A DNA stretch of 6,235 nucleotides. It comes from Parcubacteria group bacterium (GTDB lineage Bacteria > Patescibacteriota > Patescibacteriia > UBA2169). The stretch lies in the NCBI GenBank assembly GCA_016177305.1, contig JACOVK010000072.1:1-6235 (forward strand). Reading direction: 5' to 3'. A model generated the notes under the pieces. It was given only the letters and a program-made list of their open reading frames with translations, had not been told where the DNA came from and ran no database searches. Shown here piece after piece: positions 1 through 4,976 of the stretch. Each line of letters starts with the position of its first letter. Positions within the stretch are counted from its first letter, which is position 1. The position numbers and the translations under genes were made by a program.

Positions 1-8
1 CTTAAACC

Positions 9-1814
9 ATGTACTATACCAGCATGCCTGAAATTATTGAAAAACAGCTCAAAACCCTGCCCCTTTCCCCTGGGGTGTATTTCTTTAAGGATGGCAAGGG
101 GGTGATTTTGTATATCGGAAAAGCGAACAAATTGAGAAGCCGCGTGCAATCATATTTCAGGAGCGCCGCGGAACTTTCTGACGCAAAAAAAATCATGATT
201 AAAAGGATAACGTCCATTGAAACCACCATCACGTCCAACGAGCAAGAAGCCCTGATTCTTGAGTCCATCATGGTCAAAAAGCACAAGCCGCATTTCAACG
301 TCTCGCTCAAGGACGACAAAAGCTACAACTTTATAAAGATTGATTACCGCTATCCCCGCCCGGTGGTAACCACCGTGCGCAGGCCGGAATTTGACGCGGG
401 ACGGTCCCGCGCGAAATATTTTGGCCCGTATACCTCTGGCGGAACCTTGTACGAAAATTTGCGCATTCTGCGCCGCATCTTTCCGTACCGAAAAAAACCC
501 AAAGAGCCTACGGTATTTGAACAAGAGCTCATGAAGAAACGCTCCCTCGGCCCCATTCCCCAGACTGATGGAGAATACAAGGACATGATTGCGAGGCTAA
601 TCCGCGTGATTGAGGGTGACACGGATGACGTCATCAGGGATCTAAAAACGCGCATGCAGGTATTGGCAGGCAGCAAGCGCTACGAAACCGCAGCCAGCGT
701 GCGGGACCAGATACGGAATCTTGAACTCATCCAGTCGCGCCAGAAAGTCATGTCAGCGAGAGGAGGCAATCAGGATGTAGTGAGTATTTTTAAGAAAGAT
801 GATCAGGCGGCGGTGAACGTGTTTGTGATCCGGGCGGGCAAGCTCATCAATAAATTGAATTTCCTGCTCCAGCACGCGGCCGGGGAAACCGTTGCCCAAC
901 TGGTTGATGTGTTTTTGAAGCAATACTATTCCGAAGCAAGCAACACGCCCCGGGAACTGGTGCTGCCTGTGCGCACCACGCTTTCGGGCGGGGATATTGC
1001 GGCGCTCGCCCAGGAGCGCGCCACGGGCAGCATCAGCATCAGCGTTCCCTCGCACGGCAAAAAGCGGAATTTGATCAAACTTGGAGAGGAAAATGCGAAA
1101 GAGTATCTGGAGCAGTCGCATGCCTCGTGGGAGAGAGCTGCTGACCAGGCGCTTCGCGGCTTGAAAGATGCGCTCAAGCTCAAGGAACTGCCCAATCGCA
1201 TTGAAGGCTACGACATCTCCAACATCCAGGGCAAATTGTCCGTGGGCTCTATGGTAGTGTTTGTTGATGGCAAGCCGGATACCAACGAATACCGCAAGTT
1301 CAAAATCAAGACCGTAAAAGGCGCTGATGATTTTGCCTCGCTTGCGGAGGTGTTAAAACGCAGATTCAGCTCGCACAAAGAAACCAAGTGGCCCAATCCG
1401 GATTTGATATTGCTTGATGGCGGCAAAGGCCAGCTCGCTACGGTCATCAAAGCTTTTGACAATGAGCTGCCGCTTAATAACAAACAATTCATCGCACTCG
1501 CAAAACGCGAAGAAGAAGTGTTCCAGGGAGCCTCATTGAAAAAAATTAATCTTGACCCCGCCTCATCAGCGGGCAGATTACTGCAGCGCATCCGGGACGA
1601 AGCGCACCGGTTCAGCCAAAAGTACTACCACACCCGCCACGCCAAAGCGGAAACCAAATCAATTCTAGACGACGTGCCCGGCGTCGGGCCCAAGACGAAA
1701 AAACTTTTGATCCGGAAATTCGGTTCAGTTTCGGGTATCCGGAACGCGGATAAGGATGCTATAATCCAGTTGGTCGGAGAAGCAAAAACAAAAACGCTTC
1801 TGGAGAACCTATGA
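9..1814 (+). CDS. uvrC: UvrC, excinuclease ABC subunit C
   Basis: Nuclease subunit of UvrABC nucleotide excision repair, which cuts both sides of a lesion after UvrA/UvrB recognition. The N-terminal GIY-YIG domain has PGVYFF (21-26), Y35-I-G-K38, R45, Y49 and the metal-binding E85 in NEQEALILE. A UVR (UvrB-binding) segment lies around 206-247. The C-terminal RNase H-like domain keeps its acidic and histidine residues: D402 (GYDISNIQG), D470 (LLDGGKGQL) and H533 (RDEAHRF). A helix-hairpin-helix follows (DVPGVGPKTKKLL, about 555-568); the second hairpin is weaker. At 601 residues it is near usual UvrC length and looks fully functional. The start is uncertain. ATG at 24 (MPEIIEKQ) gives an N-terminus closer to other UvrC proteins, and no Shine-Dalgarno site is visible before either ATG, with only 8 bases present upstream of position 9. 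The stop overlaps the next ORF as ATGA. Confidence 0.97.
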   Translation: MYYTSMPEIIEKQLKTLPLSPGVYFFKDGKGVILYIGKANKLRSRVQSYFRSAAELSDAKKIMIKRITSIETTITSNEQEALILESIMVKKHKPHFNVSLKDDKSYNFIKIDYRYPRPVVTTVRRPEFDAGRSRAKYFGPYTSGGTLYENLRILRRIFPYRKKPKEPTVFEQELMKKRSLGPIPQTDGEYKDMIARLIRVIEGDTDDVIRDLKTRMQVLAGSKRYETAASVRDQIRNLELIQSRQKVMSARGGNQDVVSIFKKDDQAAVNVFVIRAGKLINKLNFLLQHAAGETVAQLVDVFLKQYYSEASNTPRELVLPVRTTLSGGDIAALAQERATGSISISVPSHGKKRNLIKLGEENAKEYLEQSHASWERAADQALRGLKDALKLKELPNRIEGYDISNIQGKLSVGSMVVFVDGKPDTNEYRKFKIKTVKGADDFASLAEVLKRRFSSHKETKWPNPDLILLDGGKGQLATVIKAFDNELPLNNKQFIALAKREEEVFQGASLKKINLDPASSAGRLLQRIRDEAHRFSQKYYHTRHAKAETKSILDDVPGVGPKTKKLLIRKFGSVSGIRNADKDAIIQLVGEAKTKTLLENL

Positions 1815-1966
1815 ACAAACACTCGCCCGCCGATGAGGCGGGAACAAAAGCTGAAAAACGGGAACAAAAAAAGCGCAAAAAGCGCCAGATGAAAGTATCG
1901 GGTTCAAGCGTCAAAAAACTGCGCAAGCTCCAGATTACAAAGCCTAAGGCGGCGTGGACGCTTTAG
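1811..1966 (+). CDS. Small lysine-rich basic protein coupled to uvrC
   Basis: A 51-residue ORF whose ATG overlaps the uvrC stop (ATGA at 1811-1814), an arrangement typical of translational coupling. The product is very basic (13 Lys and 4 Arg), with a highly charged stretch KREQKKRKKRQ (16-26) followed by MKVSGSSVKKLRKL (27-40). No signal peptide or membrane segment is seen, and the composition suits a nucleic-acid or ribosome-associated protein, but no family is recognised. Residues 5-11 (SPADEAG) are encoded by a GC palindrome related to two others in the window, so the real conserved part may begin later, for example at Met27. Its TAG stop overlaps the TAA of the convergent gene on the other strand. 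It could be a chance ORF; the coupling and clean basic composition favour a real gene. Confidence 0.5.
   Translation: MNKHSPADEAGTKAEKREQKKRKKRQMKVSGSSVKKLRKLQITKPKAAWTL
1826..1842. repeat. GC palindrome, copy 1 (CCCGCC-GATGA-GGCGGG)
   Basis: Perfect 6-base inverted repeat with a 5-base loop, lying inside the first codons of the small basic ORF. It shares the outer arms CCCGCC/GGCGGG and the first 9 bases, apart from one, with the palindrome at 2001-2017, and resembles the one at 3807-3826. Confidence 0.6.
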
Positions 1967-1982
1967 GCGGCCGCGACGCTCT
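1947..1982. repeat. 18-base imperfect tandem duplication across convergent stops
   Basis: Units 1947-1964 and 1965-1982 match at 14 of 18 positions; the differences are a block of three bases plus one near the end. The junction carries the TAG of the plus-strand small ORF and the TAA of the minus-strand ABC1-like gene. Two short hairpins are also possible here: GCCTAA/TTAGGC (1942-1947 with 1963-1968) and GACGCT/AGCGTC (1975-1980 with 1990-1995). Neither is followed by a T-run, so no clear intrinsic terminator separates the convergent genes. Confidence 0.55.
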
Positions 1983-3342
1983 TGGTGTAAGCGTCTCCGC
2001 CCCGCCGAATCGGCGGGTCAGAGCCGCTGATCGCGGATACAACAATCTCCTTAACCGAAGCCGTCTTTTTCACGCCGAACATTTCGGGAATGTATTTCTT
2101 GATTGCAAGCCGCAGGTTGTCATTCAAACTTGCCTCGCTGTCAAAACGGCTGAACGCGTGCTCCAAATAGAGCACTGATTCCGCGGCCATGCTGATGCCC
2201 AAGGCCACGTGCAGGTTGCCGTGCCATGCCTGCTCCAAAAGCTCCCATAAGAGTTCCGAAATCGGGGCTTTTTTCGGTTCAGGCACCTGGATGCCGGATG
2301 CGAAATAGGAATGGCTGCGGCCAGCCGCGTAGTGTGACGCAAGCAGCACTTTTGCGGCGGACTCGCACTCCCCTTCCAAAAGCGCGTATAGTATGGCAAC
2401 AAACTGCTTGCGCTCTTCCGGCTCCAAATATCCGGTAGCAAGCACGTGGTTGATGATGACCGTGTTGCCGGCGCCGATTTGCATATCCGAAAGCAATGGC
2501 CGCAAAATGAACACGCCCCCAACGCCGTACTGGTAGATAAACGCTTCTGCCATGTAGCGGTTGATGTACGTGCGGGCGGCACCGGTCTTTTTGTGGCCGC
2601 TCGCGATCTCGCGCATGTTTGGATAATTGTGCCAGCGCTGGACCAATACATCCCGAGATGTATACTCCCACAAAACTTCCGGAATCGTGATTTTCTGGTG
2701 GTGCTCAAAGTGCGCATCAAGCATTTCAACGCGAGCGGCAACCACGCTCAAGTCCGACAGCAACCCGGCCCTGCGCTCAAACTCCTCCAGAATGTTTTCA
2801 AAAATAATGCCCGCAAACCGCGTCCTTATGGCGGGCGCGAGTTCGCGGATGGATTCCAAATTACGCCCCAAGCGGTACACGGCTTTTGGGTCGTTGACCG
2901 TAATCAGCGTGCGCTTGCCGTTTTTTAGAATTGCCTTGCGGGTCTCGCTCACCGCATTGCTGCGGTACGGACGGGGCTCAATGCTTCCAATCTCGTTTAT
3001 GGCGCTTCGGCCGATTGCGCGGCGCAAGAGCTTGGTGAATTTTGTTACGTCCATCACCGGAAGCGCGGCATGGCTGTTCAAGAGCGCATTCTGGAAAGGC
3101 CGGGGGATGATGTCGCTGCGCGAGGCAATAATCTTTCCCGCCTCAACAAACCCAGGGCCAAGCTCCTCCAGCGTGCGGCAGAGCGCGCGGCCGTCTGCCG
3201 AGGCGCGCGCAAACGCGTCCCGCCTGCGGAATACGCGGTACGGAAGATGGTGCAGCAAATTAAAATCATGCAACAGAGAGCCGAATCCCGAGTGGACGGC
3301 GTGCGAGGCAATGCGCCGAAGTTGTCCTTTGTGGTGATGCAT
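1963..3342 (-). CDS. Divergent ABC1/UbiB (AarF)-like protein, predicted pseudokinase
   Basis: A 459-residue protein following the ABC1/UbiB atypical kinase family from end to end. LEELGPGFVEAGK (58-70) and the following SRSDIIP match the family's ELGPxxxKxGQ...xxRxDLxP block. Residues 121-152 match the Ala-rich loop and strand, 218-224 (ITIPEVL) the IPEV segment, and 304-311 (GYLEPEER) the G-x-L-x-x-E-(D/E)-(K/R) block after the DFG position. Yet KxGQ reads E67-A-G-K70, the Ala-rich loop is YRSNAVSETRKA (126-137), the ATP lysine is T148, the HxDxxxxN loop is ILRPLLSD (279-286), and the DFG aspartate is N298 (NHV). Catalysis looks impossible; a scaffold or regulatory role is inference. The C-terminal membrane helices of UbiB are absent. 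The tail SDPPIRRGGDAYTKSVAAA includes repeat-encoded residues. ATG at 3342 lies one base after the HIT stop, suggesting coupling; an in-frame TTG at 3360 is the alternative start. Confidence 0.78.
   Translation of the reverse strand: MHHHKGQLRRIASHAVHSGFGSLLHDFNLLHHLPYRVFRRRDAFARASADGRALCRTLEELGPGFVEAGKIIASRSDIIPRPFQNALLNSHAALPVMDVTKFTKLLRRAIGRSAINEIGSIEPRPYRSNAVSETRKAILKNGKRTLITVNDPKAVYRLGRNLESIRELAPAIRTRFAGIIFENILEEFERRAGLLSDLSVVAARVEMLDAHFEHHQKITIPEVLWEYTSRDVLVQRWHNYPNMREIASGHKKTGAARTYINRYMAEAFIYQYGVGGVFILRPLLSDMQIGAGNTVIINHVLATGYLEPEERKQFVAILYALLEGECESAAKVLLASHYAAGRSHSYFASGIQVPEPKKAPISELLWELLEQAWHGNLHVALGISMAAESVLYLEHAFSRFDSEASLNDNLRLAIKKYIPEMFGVKKTASVKEIVVSAISGSDPPIRRGGDAYTKSVAAA
2001..2017. 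repeat. GC palindrome, copy 2 (CCCGCCGAATCGGCGGG)
   Basis: Perfect 8-base arms around a single central base. It sits in frame near the 3' end of the ABC1-like gene on the minus strand, where it encodes PPIRRG. With no T-run following, it is not a classic intrinsic terminator, though it could fold strongly in the mRNA. Confidence 0.7.
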
Positions 3343-3343
3343 G

Positions 3344-3727
3344 CTACAGGTGCAAAACAAGTTTTTCTTTTATTTTTTCCGCGAGCGAATACTCTTTAAG
3401 TTTTTTGGGAGCATGCTCAAACACGTCATACCCTTTCTCATTATACCGCGGAACCAGATGCCAGTGCACGTGGTTTGCCTCGTCCATGTACATGAGATAG
3501 ACTTTTTTGACGTTGAGGCCCGAAAGCATGGCGTTGCGCACCTCATCAACGCGCTCCATGAGATGATCGTAATCCGCCCTGCCTAAACCGCGTAAATCTT
3601 TGACTGGCTTCTTCCAGACGACCACGCAATGCCCGGCCGCAATCGGGCGGCTCGCCAGGCACGCGTACAATTTTTTGTCTTCAAAAATAATCGCCTTTGT
3701 ATGTGGTTTGGGAAATGGTTTTGACAT
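3344..3727 (-). CDS. HIT-family (histidine triad) nucleotide-binding protein
   Basis: A 127-residue cytoplasmic protein. HIT proteins are small nucleotide hydrolases or transferases acting on nucleotidyl phosphoramidates, dinucleoside polyphosphates and related substrates. The signature is clear: H86-V-H88-W-H90-L-V followed by PRY, preceded by AAGHCVVVWKKPVKDL (30-45), which matches the family's GHxLVxPKxHVxxL strand-helix segment. The second His of that segment, often in the KxH position, is Pro here. Start ATG 3727 is chosen because the family fold begins near HTKAIIFEDKKLYACL; the open frame extends upstream to 3778 through a hairpin-rich gap that is unlikely to be coding. Shine-Dalgarno is weak (GGA, then A and seven T before ATG). 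The stop is one base before the ABC1-like start, implying one operon. The exact substrate cannot be assigned. Confidence 0.9.
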   Translation of the reverse strand: MSKPFPKPHTKAIIFEDKKLYACLASRPIAAGHCVVVWKKPVKDLRGLGRADYDHLMERVDEVRNAMLSGLNVKKVYLMYMDEANHVHWHLVPRYNEKGYDVFEHAPKKLKEYSLAEKIKEKLVLHL

Positions 3728-3769
3728 AAAAAAATCCGCTGGCAACCCTAGTATAGCAGTTGCCAGCGG
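3728..3769 (-). terminator. Hairpin plus T7, terminator-like, directly before the HIT gene
   Basis: On the minus strand CCGCTGGCAA (3769-3760) pairs perfectly with TTGCCAGCGG (3745-3736) around a 14-base loop, followed by A and seven T (3734-3728) ending at the HIT ATG. This is the layout of an intrinsic terminator for transcripts arriving from the upstream gene at 3839-4862. Confidence 0.65.
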
Positions 3770-3778
3770 CGGGAACAA
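3750..3778 (-). promoter_or_regulatory. Candidate promoter for the HIT/ABC1-like operon
   Basis: Extended -10 TGC-TATACT (hexamer 3755-3750) with a weak -35 TTGTTC (3778-3773) at 17-base spacing. The -10 lies in the loop of the terminator-like hairpin, so a transcript starting near 3743 would carry only the distal arm and would not form the hairpin. The predicted leader is only about 16 bases. Confidence 0.5.
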
Positions 3779-3795
3779 TGACGGTGTTCCGTCAT
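3778..3795. repeat. Perfect hairpin ATGACGG-TGTT-CCGTCAT
   Basis: Seven-base perfect stem with a 4-base loop in the gap between the HIT gene and the broken gene. It touches the putative -35 box of the HIT promoter on one side and the dispersed repeat on the other. No T-run follows on either strand. Confidence 0.55.
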
Positions 3796-3838
3796 CCTGG
3801 AGCGAGCCCGCCGATTCGGTCGGCGGCGAAGAGCGAGG
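3791..3838. repeat. Dispersed-type intergenic repeat (GTCATCCTGGAGCGAG...)
   Basis: The sequence begins GTCATCCTGGAGCGAG and ends CGAAGAGCGAGG. This resembles the GTCATCCTGAGCGAAGCGAAGG-like intergenic repeat seen in many bacterial genomes (from memory, not searched). A GC palindrome (3807-3826) interrupts it, with GAGCGAG present directly on both sides (3800-3806 and 3831-3837). It starts right after the stop codon of the minus-strand broken gene. Confidence 0.55.
3807..3826. repeat. GC palindrome, copy 3 (CCGCCGA-TTCGG-TCGGCGG)
   Basis: Seven-base stem (3808-3814 with 3820-3826) and a 5-base loop. The left half, CCCGCCGATTCGG, matches copy 2 read on the other strand; the right half looks like an extended or partly duplicated version. 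This is the only intergenic copy in the window. Confidence 0.55.
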
Positions 3839-4156
3839 TCAGTCCGGTCCGGATGCGAGCATGCGCTTTGCCACGGCCCGGGCCGCGTGGCAGATGCCGT
3901 CACCCGGCATGGCAACCACGGCGCGGCAGTCATCGTTCGAGCCGGTTTCGCGCGCCTTCATAAGCGCGGCGAGCATGCGCCATTCATCGCCCGCTTCCGC
4001 ATCCTTGATGATTCGCTCAATAACACGTAACGCCATGTCGCCATGATCGTCACTGAGCAGGGTCATGGCCATCAGCAAATCCGCAGCGTATGACGAACTC
4101 CGGGGAACGCCCCTTGAGAGCAGGGCTTCAATCCCGGCGAATCCCTCCTCAACCCA

Positions 4157-4180
4157 ACTCTCACCATAACTCTCACCATA
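4157..4180. repeat. 12-base tandem duplication, two units
   Basis: ACTCTCACCATA occurs twice head to tail and is read on the minus strand as YGES-YGES in the broken gene. Being a multiple of three, it leaves the frame intact. Confidence 0.8.
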
Positions 4181-4322
4181 ATAATAGATTGGGAAATAAA
4201 GGGCTGTCAGCTGGGTCCTGTGCCCCCAGTCATTGGCCATCCATTGGGCCTCGCGCGGGATGTCCGGATTCAGTGTGGCGCGGTACTTGTCGCCCGCCCG
4301 CAGCCAGTCCAGCCACATCGGG

Positions 4323-4358
4323 TCTGTGTGTTCTGTACCCTCTGTGTCCGTATCCTCC
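4323..4358. repeat. 9-base periodic tract read in frame
   Basis: Successive 9-mers TCTGTGTGT, TCTGTACCC, TCTGTGTCC and GTATCCTCC share a CTCTGTGTC-like unit. On the minus strand they encode EDTDTEGTEHTD within the broken gene. The unit resembles the CACAGAGGA-type tandem tract found between genes in some bacteria (from memory), so this may be repeat DNA captured by a gene. Confidence 0.5.
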
Positions 4359-4870
4359 TTGGCGTGGTGGAGCATCATAGCGAACTCTGCCATGTATGCC
4401 GCGTTGTTCTGGCTGAACGTGTCGTCCGCGATCTTGCTGATCGCGCGGTGATGCTCCGACTCTCCGGCGAAGTCGCCAGAGCAACGCAGCGTTGTAGCGG
4501 AACAGCACCACGGTCCTGCGGACGCCTGGCGTATCCAGCGGCATCGGCTCCAGCGCCACCTTGGCTGCACCCATCCACTCGTTGATGAACTCAATCCATG
4601 GATTCTGCTTCCGCCTCTCGGCATTGACCATGGCGATCTTGAGTTGGACGACCCGCAGAGGGGAGGCCAAACCACTCCCGATGACATGCCTGCAGATTGA
4701 GATGACGCGGTCATACGCCTTGAGCTGGTACACCAGCTCATCCATCAACGGCGTTGCGACGAGCTCCGCATCATCCGGCAACCCTGCGATGATCCGTGCG
4801 ATGTCGCTGTTACCCATCTCAAGCAACTCCACGGTCAAAGGGCCGCTATACGTCTCTGCCATTTCCTCAT

Positions 4871-4877
4871 ACCTCTC
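4871..4877 (-). promoter_or_regulatory. Shine-Dalgarno for the broken gene
   Basis: GAGAGGT on the minus strand, with AGAGG ending 9 bases before ATG 4862. It is the clearest ribosome binding site in the window and supports this start. Confidence 0.6.
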
Positions 4878-4947
4878 GGTTTTATCCAGCCATGCGGCCG
4901 GACATGGGTTTTTAAAGAAACTTCTCGTTCATGGTTGCGAACACTAC

Positions 4948-4976
4948 TGTATACCACATGCATGGCGCACTGTCAA
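4948..4976 (-). promoter_or_regulatory. Near-consensus sigma70-type promoter
   Basis: Minus strand TTGACA (4976-4971, perfect -35), a 17-base spacer, then TATACA (4953-4948, 5 of 6 to TATAAT). Transcription would start near 4941, giving a leader of about 79 bases before ATG 4862. The -35 box contains the TGA stop of the helicase gene (4975-4973), so the promoter begins inside the coding region of its neighbour. It is the best promoter match noticed in the window. Confidence 0.75.

Larger units (their letters stand above)
3839..4862 (-). pseudogene. Unrecognised helical-repeat-like protein, frameshifted near 4476
   Basis: Two overlapping minus-strand frames join into one protein of about 340 residues. 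The first runs from ATG 4862 (MAETYSGPLTVELLEMGNSD) to NAALLW at about 4476. The sense then continues one base out of frame as DFAGESEHHRAISKIADD to the TGA at 3839. One extra base in about 4470-4481, or two missing, explains it. No family is recognised. The composite looks cytoplasmic and alpha-helical, with Ala-rich segments of TPR-like character (YQLKAYDRVISICRHVIG, AAYMAEFAMMLHHAKED), which is only a hint. AGAGG lies 9 bases before the ATG and a near-consensus promoter lies further up, so the 5' end looks well kept. No slippery heptamer or RF2-like site is evident, so a true inactivating mutation or a sequencing error is likelier than programmed shifting. Internal short repeats occur at 4157-4180 and 4323-4358. 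Confidence 0.7.

Noticed and set aside
2124..2741. Minus-strand 205-codon frame overlapping the ABC1-like gene
   Set aside because: Out-of-frame shadow with Cys/Arg/Ser-rich low-sense composition; the other frame is collinear with a known family.
2627..3337. Long plus-strand open frame of 236 codons opposite the ABC1-like gene
   Set aside because: Antisense shadow: Ser/Arg-rich with no recognisable fold, while the minus strand shows family motifs throughout.
3728..3778. Longer HIT N-terminus starting at 3778 (17 extra residues)
   Set aside because: It would translate through the hairpin and promoter; the family fold fits a start at 3727.
4470..4481. Programmed ribosomal frameshift
   Set aside because: No slippery heptamer, no internal Shine-Dalgarno or stop-codon context like the RF2 gene; a mutation or read error is simpler.
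4912..4932. Six-codon leader ORF MNEKFL in the 5' leader of the broken gene (minus strand)
   Set aside because: Too short, no ribosome binding site, and no run of regulatory codons or attenuator to support a leader peptide.
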